A stretch of 64,000 nucleotides of DNA from Methylococcus capsulatus (GTDB lineage: Bacteria > Pseudomonadota > Gammaproteobacteria > Methylococcales > Methylococcaceae): NCBI RefSeq assembly GCF_036864975.1, contig NZ_CP104311.1, positions 2,607,513 through 2,671,512 of the forward strand, read 5' to 3'. Position numbers and translations under genes: made by a program. Each line of letters starts with the position of its first letter. The stretch's first letter is position 1. Positions 35,923 through 44,655 of this stretch are shown here, in pieces. The notes under the pieces were generated by a model. The model was not told the origin of the DNA, ran no database searches, and saw only the letters and a list, made by a program, of their open reading frames with translations.

Positions 35923-37188
35923 ATGAACTCCGCCATTCAAGCCTTTAGCTGCGAAGATGACTCTGATCCCAGTGCCTTGACGATCGAGGTCGCGCAAACC
36001 CGCATTCTCGACGCCGTACACGTCATAGCCGAAACCGAGACCGTGGATTTGCGATCGGCGCTCGGCCGGGTGCTGGCGGGGGATGTCCGCGCCGCGGTTG
36101 CAGTCCCTTCGGCGCCGAATTCGGCGATGGATGGCTATGCCTTGCGGGGCGCGGATTTGCCGGTGTCAGGAAAGCGTCGCCTGGAGATTGTCGGGATGTC
36201 GCGCGCCGGTGCACCTTACAGCGGTGTTGTCGGGGAAGGGCAATGCGTGCGGATATTCACCGGCGCTGTGATGCCGGCCGGAGCCGATACCGTCGTCATG
36301 CAGGAGCATGCCGAAGCTGAAGCCGGTTGGGTGGTCGTCGGCTCCGGGGAAAAGCCTGGCCAGAATGTGCGCCAGACCGGGGAAGACGTTGCTGTTGGCC
36401 AGGTCGTGCTGGCGCGGGGACGTCGCATGGTGCCCGCCGACCTGGGGATGCTCGCCGGCCAGGGAGCGACTCGGGTACCGGTTTACCGCAAACTGAAGGT
36501 CGCATTGTTCACCACTGGGGACGAGTTGCGGGAGCCGGGCGAAGTACTTCCCGAAGGCGGCCTGTATGACAGCAACCGTTATGCGCTGCTCGGCATGCTG
36601 CAGCGTCTGGGGATCGAAATACGGGAATTCGGCATCGTCGGTGACGACAGGCAGCGGCTCGAAGCCGTATTGGCCCAGGCTTCCGCCGAAGCAGACGCGA
36701 TTGTGTCGACCGGCGGCGTTTCGGTCGGCGAATTCGACCTCCTGCGGGAAGCGCTGGAGCAGGCCGGTCGAGTCGGGTTCTGGAAGATCGCGATAAAGCC
36801 TGGGCGGCCTCTCACTTTCGGCAGCGTCGGTGGCGCTGCGTTCTTTGGCCTACCCGGAAATCCTGTGGCGGCCATGGTAACGTTCTACCAGTTCGTTCAG
36901 CCGGCGCTCCGCCGGATGGCAGGCGAGTGGCCGCTGCCGGTCCCTGTGCTGTTCAAGGCTGTGTGCTTGTCCAGCCTCAGAAAGCGGCCTGGGCGGGTCG
37001 AATTCCAGCGTGGGATCGTCGAGCCGGATGGCGGGGGCCGGATGGTGGTCCGCAAGACCGGTCAGCAGGGATCGGGTATCCTGACTTCGATGAGTCAAGC
37101 CAACTGTTTCATCGTGCTGCCGTTGGACAGCGGGCCGGTGGAACCAGGCAGCCTGGTGGACGTACAGCCGTTCTTTGGCCTGGTCTGA
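35923..37188 (+). CDS. moeA: Molybdopterin molybdenumtransferase
   Basis: It inserts molybdate into adenylated molybdopterin to form the mature cofactor. Motifs include PNSAMDGYALRGADLP, RIFTGAVMPAGADTVVMQEHA, LFTTGDELREPGE, VSTGGVSVGEFDLL and FFGLPGNPVAAMVTF. The ATG at 35923 is preferred (421 aa); a TTG at 35893 would add ten residues. The neighbouring formate dehydrogenase is the molybdenum-free type, so the pairing with fdh is not functional; molybdoenzymes must be encoded elsewhere. Confidence 0.93.
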   Translation: MNSAIQAFSCEDDSDPSALTIEVAQTRILDAVHVIAETETVDLRSALGRVLAGDVRAAVAVPSAPNSAMDGYALRGADLPVSGKRRLEIVGMSRAGAPYSGVVGEGQCVRIFTGAVMPAGADTVVMQEHAEAEAGWVVVGSGEKPGQNVRQTGEDVAVGQVVLARGRRMVPADLGMLAGQGATRVPVYRKLKVALFTTGDELREPGEVLPEGGLYDSNRYALLGMLQRLGIEIREFGIVGDDRQRLEAVLAQASAEADAIVSTGGVSVGEFDLLREALEQAGRVGFWKIAIKPGRPLTFGSVGGAAFFGLPGNPVAAMVTFYQFVQPALRRMAGEWPLPVPVLFKAVCLSSLRKRPGRVEFQRGIVEPDGGGRMVVRKTGQQGSGILTSMSQANCFIVLPLDSGPVEPGSLVDVQPFFGLV

Positions 37189-37209
37189 TTTCGTCGGAGC
37201 GCGGAAGAT

Positions 37210-37671
37210 TCAACCGCCGAGTAGAAATTCATAAGCCCAGCGGAGCAAAGCCATTTCCACTGGATGGCCGCCTTGGAGTTCAGTTATAGAGCAGAACTGG
37301 CCGCCTTTCGCTTGTATTTCCTCATGGGGCGGGTCGAGGGCAATGAAGCGGGCCAGATGGAGGTTCACTACCGCCATGGGGATTTCCGCCTGACGCAGGA
37401 ATTTCCGTTCCACCACCAGCGTGCCGGGTTCGAACCCCAGCCCAGCATGGATCTGCATGCCCAGGCGTAATTGGAGGACAGGATCGAGCTCCTCATCGGC
37501 GCCGTCGCCTTCGACTGGGCTGGATAGCCAGGGCAGGGGGCGCGGTGTCAGTACGCTGCCTGTGGCATGGCGCATGAACAACAGGCGCGAACTGAGGGGA
37601 TGAAGGTGATAAAGCAGGAAGCGGGGTTCGGCATCGGCGGCCGGCCGCGGCTTCACAGGGCCGGCTTCCAT
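37210..37671 (-). CDS. Unknown protein downstream of truncated haemoglobin
   Basis: A 153-aa protein that I do not recognise. It has no clear membrane segment. The central part (QLRLGMQIHAGLGFEPGTLV) looks like beta structure and the C-terminal third contains FCSITELQGGHPVEMALLRW. Its ATG lies 19 bases inside the end of the haemoglobin gene, so the two are probably translated together. It converges on moeA with 21 bases between. A role connected with the haemoglobin is possible. Confidence 0.65.
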   Translation of the reverse strand: MEAGPVKPRPAADAEPRFLLYHLHPLSSRLLFMRHATGSVLTPRPLPWLSSPVEGDGADEELDPVLQLRLGMQIHAGLGFEPGTLVVERKFLRQAEIPMAVVNLHLARFIALDPPHEEIQAKGGQFCSITELQGGHPVEMALLRWAYEFLLGG

Positions 37672-38057
37672 AGCTTCGGGCCTGGATAGGGCGGAAAACT
37701 GAACATGCCCGCCTTGAAACTCTCGGCCATGTGCTCGGCGCGTGCAATGGCCTGGGCCGCGGCATCGGCGGGGAGCACTTCCCTTGCCGTTTCTCGGAAC
37801 AGCCCCAGCCAGATGTCGAAATGCTCCGGCTGCAACGGAAGCTGCGCATGGACGGGGTAGGGATGCCCGCGGTACCTGTTCGTGTCCAACAAAGTTCGAG
37901 ACCAGAAATCCTGGACCACGCGGTGATGCGTGTCCCAGTCCGTTACGGTAGCATCAAAAATGGGCCGCAGGCTGTCGTTGGCGAGAGCCCGTTCGTAAAA
38001 ACGCCTCACCAGTTCGGCTATCTGCTGTTCGGTGGCGGATGTGGGTGGAGTGTTCAT
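37653..38057 (-). CDS. Group III truncated haemoglobin
   Basis: A 134-aa 2/2 globin of group III. Visible hallmarks are LVRRFYERALANDSLRPIF, DFWSRTLLDTNRYRGHPY and the proximal histidine His79 in HFDIWLGLF. Group III globins are thought to bind O2 or NO or to act in redox chemistry; the role here is unknown. The ATG overlaps the end of the decayed cytochrome frame as ATGA, which suggests it once was, or still is, transcribed with the upstream ABC genes. Confidence 0.92.
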   Translation of the reverse strand: MNTPPTSATEQQIAELVRRFYERALANDSLRPIFDATVTDWDTHHRVVQDFWSRTLLDTNRYRGHPYPVHAQLPLQPEHFDIWLGLFRETAREVLPADAAAQAIARAEHMAESFKAGMFSFPPYPGPKLWKPAL

Positions 38058-38474
38058 AAAGGTGCCCGCTGGAATGGTCGTTCGATTCGTCCAAGGGTCC
38101 GCAAAAAACTGATCAGCGCCAGACTTTCCCTGTTGCCTGGGCCGAATCGGGTTTCGTAAAAATCTACCACATCAGGGATGTCGTTGCGGCGTCCGTCAGG
38201 AAAATACAGCAGTAGTACCGACAGTCCGCGCAGGGCGGAGACTGTGAAGCATCCAACGTTTTCCGAGGGGCCGTTACCCGGCCGCAGCCCGGATCGGTGG
38301 TCTGGACGGATCCCCGCGTTGCCTTGCTCGTCAGAGTATAAAGCAGGAGATCGCCGGTCCAGAGGCCCGTATCGCTCACGCCGCTATTCATGAACAAAGG
38401 AAGGGACCGGTTGCTTGCCCTGAGCGTGATCTGCCAGGTGGCGGTCAAAGGGGGGACGTCCCTGTCCGCCTTCC
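38054..38474 (-). pseudogene. Decayed remnant resembling C-terminus of a cytochrome c protein
   Basis: The first half of this stretch reads in one frame as TGDLLLYTLTSKATRGSVQ then TTDPG. Near 38285 the likeness moves to another frame: CFTVSALRGLSVLLLYFPDG, then DIPDVVDFYETRF and LALISFLRTL, ending at the TGA that overlaps the haemoglobin ATG. That order resembles the C-terminal part of di-haem cytochrome/peroxidase-type proteins, which have TDPG, LRGL..PYFHDG, VVxFYDxRF and a final LxxFLRxL. The His of the usual YFHDG is Pro here, and no CxxCH haem site remains. I infer a frameshifted, truncated pseudogene; the match is by eye. Confidence 0.45.
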
Positions 38475-39638
38475 TCAGGAACGGTTTCCTTTCGTTTTTG
38501 CCGAGGGGGCCGGCTTCAAGACATCCGCCCATGATTTGTCCATGTTGCCGTATTTGTCCGCCGGAATAGCGAAAACACGGCCGCTAAAGCGCCGGTTGAG
38601 CAGTTCCACCTCCTTGTTCAAAGCATCCAGCCGCCGGCCCGGATCGGGATCAGGCGTCGCCAGGGCCGGAGAACTTTGGGTATTTCCGGCATCCGCTGTC
38701 TGAGAAGGCGTTACCACTTCGGACTGGAGGTGACTTTCGGCCAGTTCGGGGTCCAATTGCGCCGAAAACTGGGCATAGTGTCTGCCCTCCTGGTTCCATG
38801 CCTTTACTTCGATCGTCAGTCCGTCGAAGGTCCGGTATTGGGCATTGAGCAGATTGCTTTCGGGCGGAATCGTAACCGCGGAAACCGGGAAGACATCGAT
38901 CAGGCTCAGACCCGCGAGGGTCGATGCAAGCCCGCCGCTAGCGGGATCGGCTTCTCGTCCGGACGGCAGATCGGCAACAGTGTAAGCGCTGTCTTCGGGT
39001 TTTGATTTGAACAGCCGCAGGCTCTTGCTGCCGGGCTGGGACAGCTTGATTTCCATGATCCTGCTCGAAGGAATGTCGGTGAGGGCTTTGTCCAGCCACC
39101 GGAGCGGGTCCCGATCGATGCGTAACACCCCTTTCGCCAGCCAGCTCTGCTTCTCTTCCGGTCTCCGGATGAAAGTGGCGCTATTGTCGTCATCGACCTT
39201 TCCGACGATGAGACGGGCGGACTGGCTCAGTCCTTCCACCCGCAGTTCGACGCCACGGGCCTCCTTGGCCTGGACGTCTTCAACGCCCAGGTCGGCATAA
39301 CGTTCGACGTTTGCCGTCTTACGCTCCAGCAGTTCGGCGTTTGCCAGCGTGATCAGCATTTCCCGCAATTTGCCGCTGTCCGCGGGGTAGCCATCTTTTT
39401 CCAGGACCTTCCAGCCTTGCTCCTCCTTCAGCAAGCTGACCATTGTCTTGTTTTCCGGACCCAAGATGGTGACGGATCGGATCTCGTTGAGATGATCCCG
39501 TAGCCCGGGGAGGGCATAGCCTGCACCTTTGGGTTCGCTGACGGGCTGACGGCCCGAGGATATCATCAGGGCGGCGATCACGGCGATAATGGCGGCGGCG
39601 CCCAGTCCCAGCACCGCCCTGGCATTGAGATGAGTCAT
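38475..39638 (-). CDS. DUF4340 protein of Gld-like ABC system
   Basis: A 387-aa protein with one N-terminal membrane segment (AVLGLGAAAIIAVIAALMI) and a long extracytoplasmic part of repeated DUF4340-type beta units (for example VTILGPENKTMVSLLKEEQ and LIVGKVDDDNSATFIRR). Such proteins follow GldG-like genes in proteobacterial clusters and may bind an envelope ligand. I chose the ATG at 39638 because AAGGAG lies 7 bases upstream. It starts 11 bases after the GldG-like gene ends. Confidence 0.8.
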   Translation of the reverse strand: MTHLNARAVLGLGAAAIIAVIAALMISSGRQPVSEPKGAGYALPGLRDHLNEIRSVTILGPENKTMVSLLKEEQGWKVLEKDGYPADSGKLREMLITLANAELLERKTANVERYADLGVEDVQAKEARGVELRVEGLSQSARLIVGKVDDDNSATFIRRPEEKQSWLAKGVLRIDRDPLRWLDKALTDIPSSRIMEIKLSQPGSKSLRLFKSKPEDSAYTVADLPSGREADPASGGLASTLAGLSLIDVFPVSAVTIPPESNLLNAQYRTFDGLTIEVKAWNQEGRHYAQFSAQLDPELAESHLQSEVVTPSQTADAGNTQSSPALATPDPDPGRRLDALNKEVELLNRRFSGRVFAIPADKYGNMDKSWADVLKPAPSAKTKGNRS

Positions 39639-39649
39639 CGTTGTCTCCT

Positions 39650-41509
39650 TCAAGCTTGCCCTCGCCTGGCGTTCCAGGCGATGAAACCCAGCGTGCCCAG
39701 GGTAAGCAGGAGGGGCACGAGTGCGATGTTGATGAACTTCAACCGGGCTCCCAGCGCGTCGATATCCGCATCCAGTTGTCGCCGCACCTCGCGCAGTTCC
39801 TTGCGGATTTCGAGTTTGCGCCTGAGGAAGTCATCCAGCTCTCTCCGCTGTGCGGGGCTGAGGACGAAGGCGTCATCTCCGGTTTTGTCCCTTTGCAGCT
39901 CGGCCAGCTTGCGCTCTGTTTCGCTGAGCTCGTGCTGGAGCTCCCGCTCTTTGCTGCGGAAGCGGTCGTCCGCTGCTGCCTTGAGTTCCTCGACCTTGGT
40001 GAAGGGACGTGCCGAGATGCCCCGTCCTCGTATCGAAATCAGGTCAGAGCTGCCGGCGAGGTTGTCCACAGCATTGATGAACAGGTCACCGTTGCCGGCG
40101 AAGGTGGTGAGCAGCTTCTGACCGAAGAAGTTGGAAGATCTGACCCACAGCCGGTCGCTGAGCAGATCAGTATCTGCTATCAGCAGTATCTCCCCGGTTT
40201 TCTTGGCTTCTGCCAGGTGACCCGGATCGCTGCGTTGCGGAAAAGCAGTTTTGAACTTGCCTTCCAGCCTGCCGGCAAGGACCAGACGCTCGCCACCCGG
40301 CTGGTAGTCTTGTAACAGGGCGGAGGGGTCGCCGAGAAAGCGGAGGCGGTCTGCGGGGACGATCATGGCTTGGTCGCTGCTCTGGAGCAGGGGGGTCAGC
40401 CGGGTCTCCCTGTCCTTTGTCGGCCTGAAGTGGCCGGCGCTGGCGAGATGAATGGTGTCGAGGTTGGCGGTGATCACATCGACGGTGTCCAGATCCGCCT
40501 TGCCTAGCCGCAGAATCGCTGGATGCCGGCTTGGAGGAGTACCCGGGGCAGTATTGACTGTGACCGCACGGGCGCGGTCCAGCACCGCTTCATCGGCTTT
40601 GTACTCCACCCCCCAGGCTTTGAACAGGGCGGGAAGGTCCGAAGCCTTGGGAGTCACCATGGCCGCCATCGGATCGCCCACACTATCGCTCTCCGCATGG
40701 GGATCGACGAACACCATCAGACGTCCACCTCGCAGAACGAACTGATCCAGAGCGTACTGGGCGTCCTCTCCGAGCCTTTTGGGATGGACGACGACCAATA
40801 CTTCGATTTCGGGGGCGACGGCCTTGAGGCTGTCGGCATCTAGGGACCGGACGTCGAACGATTGTGAGAGCTGCTCGTAGACGGTCCAGGGTGAGCCCAT
40901 GTCTCCGCGTTGCGGGTCGAAGCCGCCCGCCAAGGGCAGACCGGAAACGAGTCCCACCACCGGCTTTTTCTGCGTGGCCAGATCATGGACGAGCTTGGCC
41001 AGATCGTATTCCAGAAACGGTTCCTTACCGGGTTCGAAGAAGGGGATCGTAGCCCGCCCGTCGGTCGAGTTGCTGCCTTCCAACCCGAGGAATACCTTTT
41101 CTCCGGAGGGTCCGAGGGGGATACCCTGGAGTCCGGCCGCTGCCGCCCGGTCTTCCGCTTCGGAATAGGGTAAGGGATCGATCACTTCGAGCTCGATTTT
41201 GCCTCCGGCGCGCGCGCTCATCTCGTCCAGCATCTCCCGAACCCGGTCGAAGTACAGCCGGAGTGCCCGTACATCGGGGCGATTGCTTTCGGCGGTCGCT
41301 TTGTCGGAAAAGTACAGCCGCAGGTGGATCGGTTCATCGAGCTTCGCCAGGATGTTACGGCTTCCCTCTGACAGCGTGTATAGCGAGTTTTCCGTCAGAT
41401 CGAGCCGGACGCCGCGGAAAAGGGTATTGGAAATCAGCGTCAAGGACACGAAAAGCACCGCCAGGACGGCGAGTGCGCTACCACTCAGGGTCTTGCGATT
41501 CAGGGTCAT
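39650..41509 (-). CDS. GldG-like ABC-associated membrane protein
   Basis: A 619-aa protein of the GldG/ABC_transp_aux family. The N-terminal membrane segment (ALAVLAVLFVSLTLIS) precedes VRLDLTENSLYTLSEGSRN, the family hallmark. A long extracytoplasmic domain follows, then a coiled coil (about 545-590) and a final membrane helix (NIALVPLLLTLGTLGFIAW). In Bacteroidetes the homologue works with GldA and GldF in gliding; in proteobacteria the function is unknown. It forms one operon with the ATPase and permease genes upstream. Confidence 0.85.
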   Translation of the reverse strand: MTLNRKTLSGSALAVLAVLFVSLTLISNTLFRGVRLDLTENSLYTLSEGSRNILAKLDEPIHLRLYFSDKATAESNRPDVRALRLYFDRVREMLDEMSARAGGKIELEVIDPLPYSEAEDRAAAAGLQGIPLGPSGEKVFLGLEGSNSTDGRATIPFFEPGKEPFLEYDLAKLVHDLATQKKPVVGLVSGLPLAGGFDPQRGDMGSPWTVYEQLSQSFDVRSLDADSLKAVAPEIEVLVVVHPKRLGEDAQYALDQFVLRGGRLMVFVDPHAESDSVGDPMAAMVTPKASDLPALFKAWGVEYKADEAVLDRARAVTVNTAPGTPPSRHPAILRLGKADLDTVDVITANLDTIHLASAGHFRPTKDRETRLTPLLQSSDQAMIVPADRLRFLGDPSALLQDYQPGGERLVLAGRLEGKFKTAFPQRSDPGHLAEAKKTGEILLIADTDLLSDRLWVRSSNFFGQKLLTTFAGNGDLFINAVDNLAGSSDLISIRGRGISARPFTKVEELKAAADDRFRSKERELQHELSETERKLAELQRDKTGDDAFVLSPAQRRELDDFLRRKLEIRKELREVRRQLDADIDALGARLKFINIALVPLLLTLGTLGFIAWNARRGQA

Positions 41510-41522
41510 GGTCCTTTGCTCC

Positions 41523-42257
41523 TTAATCGGCCTTTTTCAGGTCGATGACGACGGCATTGGCATACAACCAGAAGCCGATGGTGAGGAGGAAATAGATCAG
41601 GTCGCGCAGATCGATCACGCCACGGGAAATACCGTTGAAATGGCTGAGGAAGCTCAGGCCAGCGATCGCATCCACCAGGCTTTGGGGGGCGATGGCGCGG
41701 AACACGTCCAACACCAGCGGAAAGCCGGCCAAAAGGAATAGGAAACACACCACCACACTGAGGATGAAAGCGACGACCTGGCTGCGCGTTGCCGCCGACA
41801 GGCAAGCGCCGATGGCGAGATAAGCCCCTGCCATCAGCAGACTGCCGAGATAGCCCGTGACAATGACACCGTTGTCCGGATCGCCCAGATAATTGACCGT
41901 GAGCCAGATGGGGAAAGTCAGCGCCAAGGCCAGGGCGACGAAGGACCAAGCCGCGAGGAATTTGGCCAGCACGGCCTGTCCCATGGTGACGGGCAGCGTC
42001 AGCAGCAGCTCAATGGTGCCGCTTTTGCGTTCATCGGCCCAAAGCCGCATCGCCACCGCCGGTACCAGGAACAGATAAAGCCAGGGATGGAACTGAAAGA
42101 ACGGATCGAGATCGGCCTGGCCTCGTTCGTAAAACCGGCCCAGGTAAAAAGTGAAGGCGCCGGACAAGAGCAGAAAGATGACGATGAAGACATAGGCCAC
42201 GGGCGTGGCGAAATAGCTGCGCAATTCGCGCCAGAAGAGGGTGAAGGTCGGCTTCAT
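41523..42257 (-). CDS. ABC-2 type permease (GldF-like)
   Basis: A 244-aa integral membrane protein with six predicted helices and the ABC-2 fold. It starts with TLFWRELRSYFATPVAYVF and has LWADERKSGTIELLLTLPVT, typical of NosY/GldF-type permeases. Its ATG overlaps the end of the ATPase gene by 4 bases (ATGA), and the GldG-like gene follows after 13 bases. The substrate is unknown. Confidence 0.9.
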   Translation of the reverse strand: MKPTFTLFWRELRSYFATPVAYVFIVIFLLLSGAFTFYLGRFYERGQADLDPFFQFHPWLYLFLVPAVAMRLWADERKSGTIELLLTLPVTMGQAVLAKFLAAWSFVALALALTFPIWLTVNYLGDPDNGVIVTGYLGSLLMAGAYLAIGACLSAATRSQVVAFILSVVVCFLFLLAGFPLVLDVFRAIAPQSLVDAIAGLSFLSHFNGISRGVIDLRDLIYFLLTIGFWLYANAVVIDLKKAD

Positions 42258-43192
42258 GCATGGGCCTCTCGCAGATGCGACTGGGTGATGCTCCGGAACA
42301 CCTCGTCCAGGCGTCCGGTTTCGAGCTGGAGTTCGCTGACGGTGATGCCCTGTGCTCTCAGGACGTCACTGACGGCCATAAGTATCTGTTTGCCTTTGCG
42401 GGGAAAGGCGGTGATGCGCTGGTTCTGCGGATCGACTTCGATGGTCTCGATCTCGGGGATGGCCGTCAGTGCTTCCCTGGCTTTTGCAGTTTCACCGGTG
42501 GTCAGGGACACCGCCATGTGGTAGCGGGAACGGGCCTCCAGTTCGCCAGGTGTGGCGTCGGCCAAGAGCGTGCCATCGGCGATCACGATGGCGCGGTTGC
42601 AGACCGCGTGCACCTCCTCGAGGATGTGCGTCGAGATGACGATCACCTTGTTCTCAGCCATATCGTTGATCAGGCGCCGCACTTCGTGCTTCTGATTGGG
42701 ATCGAGGCCGTCGGTGGGCTCATCGAGGATCAGCACGGGCGGATCATGGAGTATGGCCTGCGCCAGACCGACCCGGCGTTTGAAGCCCTTGGACAGTGTG
42801 TCTATGGCTTGTTGCAGTACGTCTTCTAGGTGCAGGCGTCCGATCACATCGTCGAGCCGGCGTCGTTTCGACTCTCCCGTAAGACTCCGGATACCGGCGA
42901 TGAACTCGAGAAACGAGCGGACCGTCATTTCGCCATAGCTGGGAGCGCCTTCCGGGAGATAGCCCAATGCCTTCTTGGCTTCGATCGGATGGGTCTCGAC
43001 GTCGAAACCGCAGACTTTCGCGCGGCCGGCCGTAGGGGAGAGAAAGCCGGCGATCATCTTCATGGTGGTGGATTTACCGGCTCCGTTGGGTCCGAGGAAA
43101 CCGAGCACCTGTCCGGGCCTGACCTCGAAGGTGACGGCGTTTACGGCGGTGAAACGGCCATAGCGTTTGGTGAGCGCCGAGGCTTCAATCAT
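42254..43192 (-). CDS. ABC transporter ATP-binding protein (GldA-like)
   Basis: A 312-aa ATPase that powers the permease encoded next to it. The Walker A motif is GPNGAGKSTTMKM, the signature region LSKGFKRRVGLAQA and Walker B VLILDEPTDGLDP, with the switch His in ISTHILEE. About 90 residues follow the ATPase core, as in GldA and NosF proteins. It is the first gene of the minus-strand operon. The 370 bases upstream separate it from the divergent small-peptide gene. Confidence 0.93.
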   Translation of the reverse strand: MIEASALTKRYGRFTAVNAVTFEVRPGQVLGFLGPNGAGKSTTMKMIAGFLSPTAGRAKVCGFDVETHPIEAKKALGYLPEGAPSYGEMTVRSFLEFIAGIRSLTGESKRRRLDDVIGRLHLEDVLQQAIDTLSKGFKRRVGLAQAILHDPPVLILDEPTDGLDPNQKHEVRRLINDMAENKVIVISTHILEEVHAVCNRAIVIADGTLLADATPGELEARSRYHMAVSLTTGETAKAREALTAIPEIETIEVDPQNQRITAFPRKGKQILMAVSDVLRAQGITVSELQLETGRLDEVFRSITQSHLREAHA

Positions 43193-43529
43193 GACGGATA
43201 CCTCGACGGTTGGGAGGACGGGGCCAACTGAGCAAGCATGCGTTCTACCTCCTTATGGGTTGCAGTTGCTTGAGAGTCCGCGGGGATTCATAGGGCCAGC
43301 GCCCGGTTTTTCAAGTTGTTGGGAGGCGGCGGTGATACCCAAAACTACGCTGCGGGAAAGCTTCCTGAGGGGAATACCTGGTGTCGATCCGTGGTTTCAA
43401 CGACCACCGGTCTGGTTGTCTTCAACCGGAAGACTGGAAGGCGAGCCAATCGCTCGCCATGCAACCTTTTGATCCAACGATATGTGTTATGTGGCCCGAA
43501 TCGTGCTTGAGTTTTTCTGAGGCACGGCT
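43193..43529. other. Intergenic region between divergent genes
   Basis: About 340 bases lie between the Gld-like ATPase (minus) and the small membrane peptide (plus). Promoters for both must lie here or nearby. Short open frames on both strands show no family resemblance. I see no clear promoter pair. Confidence 0.5.
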
Positions 43530-43554
43530 CATTCCGTGTGCTGTATTCGGAATG
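43530..43554 (+). promoter_or_regulatory. Hairpin covering the ribosome site of the small peptide
   Basis: CATTCCG (43530-43536) and CGGAATG (43548-43554) form a 7-bp stem with an 11-base loop. The GGAA that could serve as ribosome site for the ATG at 43563 lies in the 3' arm, so the stem could hide it. Confidence 0.35.
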
Positions 43555-43562
43555 CAAACACC

Positions 43563-43697
43563 ATGAAATTTCTGGACAAGGCTCTTGACAAGCTTGAAAA
43601 TTTCTCTACAGATCAAGAAGCGGGGCATCACGAACGTACTCTCACCTTCATCCTGGTCGGTTTCGTTTCATTGATCCTCTTGACTGCATTGATCTGA
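43563..43697 (+). CDS. Small single-pass membrane peptide (44 aa)
   Basis: The peptide has an amphipathic N-terminal half (MKFLDKALDKLENFSTDQEA), then HHERTLTFILVGFVSLILL as one membrane helix, and ends in TALI. It lies 21 bases before the methyltransferase gene on the same strand. Composition and the helix argue for a real gene. I do not recognise the family. Confidence 0.55.
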   Translation: MKFLDKALDKLENFSTDQEAGHHERTLTFILVGFVSLILLTALI

Positions 43698-43718
43698 CAG
43701 CGGGCATACGGAGCAGGC

Positions 43719-44603
43719 ATGGTCCAAGGTTCCCGGCTTCCTTACTTCGATACGTTGCTGGAGAGCTTCGACGCCGGAGACACGAATGTCGCCGAGGCTT
43801 TCGGCCGCCATGTCCATTGGGGCTATTGGGAGCAGGAACCGGAAAGTGCGCCGACCTCGGCCGAGTTCGCAAGGGCGGCCGAGCGTTTGTGCCGGGAGGT
43901 CTGGGAATCCGCCGGCATCCGTGACGGTGACCGGGTGGTGGACGTCGGCTGTGGCTTCGGCGGGACGCTGGTCAGTGTGGAGGCGCAGCGCAGCGGTGTC
44001 ACCCTTACCGGTGTAAACATCGACCACCGCCAGCTGCTCCGCGCCGCCCGGATGACGAAAGCCGCCCATGCTGGAAACACACTGGCATGGCTGTGTGCCG
44101 ATGCCTGTGCCCTTCCCCTCGCCGCTGTCTCCTGTGACGTCGTTCTCGCGGTGGAGTGCATCTTTCATTTTCCCGACCGCCGACGTTTTTTCGCCGAAGC
44201 TTGGCGTGTGCTCAAACCCGGCGGCCGGCTGGCATTGTCCGATTTCGTGCCGGCCAAAGTCCTGTTGCCCGTGACCTTGGCCGCGGGTTTCTGGCCAGGA
44301 TCCCGCGGATTCTACGGCAAGGTCGATATGCGCTGCACTGCGCACCGTTACGCGAAGCTCGCTACCGAAGCCGGCTTTCTGCCGTTGCTCGATCGCGACA
44401 TCACCCGTCATACGCTGCCCACCTATCCATTCCTGCGCCGCTTGAGCCCGAGACTGCCGGCGCTGCGGTCATCCGCCGTGGCGGAAACGCTGTTTGCCGA
44501 GCTTGCCAGCCGCCTGGGGCTCCTGCGCTATCGTATCCTCACTTACCGCAAACGGGTGTCCGAGCCGGAACCGGCTGCGACCGCTGAACGCGCGTGCGTG
44601 TGA
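43719..44603 (+). CDS. SAM-dependent methyltransferase
   Basis: A 294-aa class I methyltransferase. Motif I is VVDVGCGFGGTLVSVE, the acidic end of strand 2 is GVNIDHRQLLRAA, and later motifs are VECIFHFPDRRRFFAE and WRVLKPGGRLALSDF. The N-terminal VHWGYWEQEPES matches small-molecule C- or O-methyltransferases (tocopherol or sterol-like branch). The C-terminal 60 residues are basic and may contact membrane. Substrate is unknown. Confidence 0.85.
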   Translation: MVQGSRLPYFDTLLESFDAGDTNVAEAFGRHVHWGYWEQEPESAPTSAEFARAAERLCREVWESAGIRDGDRVVDVGCGFGGTLVSVEAQRSGVTLTGVNIDHRQLLRAARMTKAAHAGNTLAWLCADACALPLAAVSCDVVLAVECIFHFPDRRRFFAEAWRVLKPGGRLALSDFVPAKVLLPVTLAAGFWPGSRGFYGKVDMRCTAHRYAKLATEAGFLPLLDRDITRHTLPTYPFLRRLSPRLPALRSSAVAETLFAELASRLGLLRYRILTYRKRVSEPEPAATAERACV

Positions 44604-44655
44604 GCGTGAAACCGGCTATCCTCTGGGTTCGTGCAGTGGCTGGAGGAGACCGCCA

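Noticed and set aside
37420..37450. GGGTTCGAACCCC, a T-arm-like string
   Set aside because: It lies inside the coding frame of the unknown minus-strand protein (FEPGTLVV region), and the rest of a tRNA is missing.
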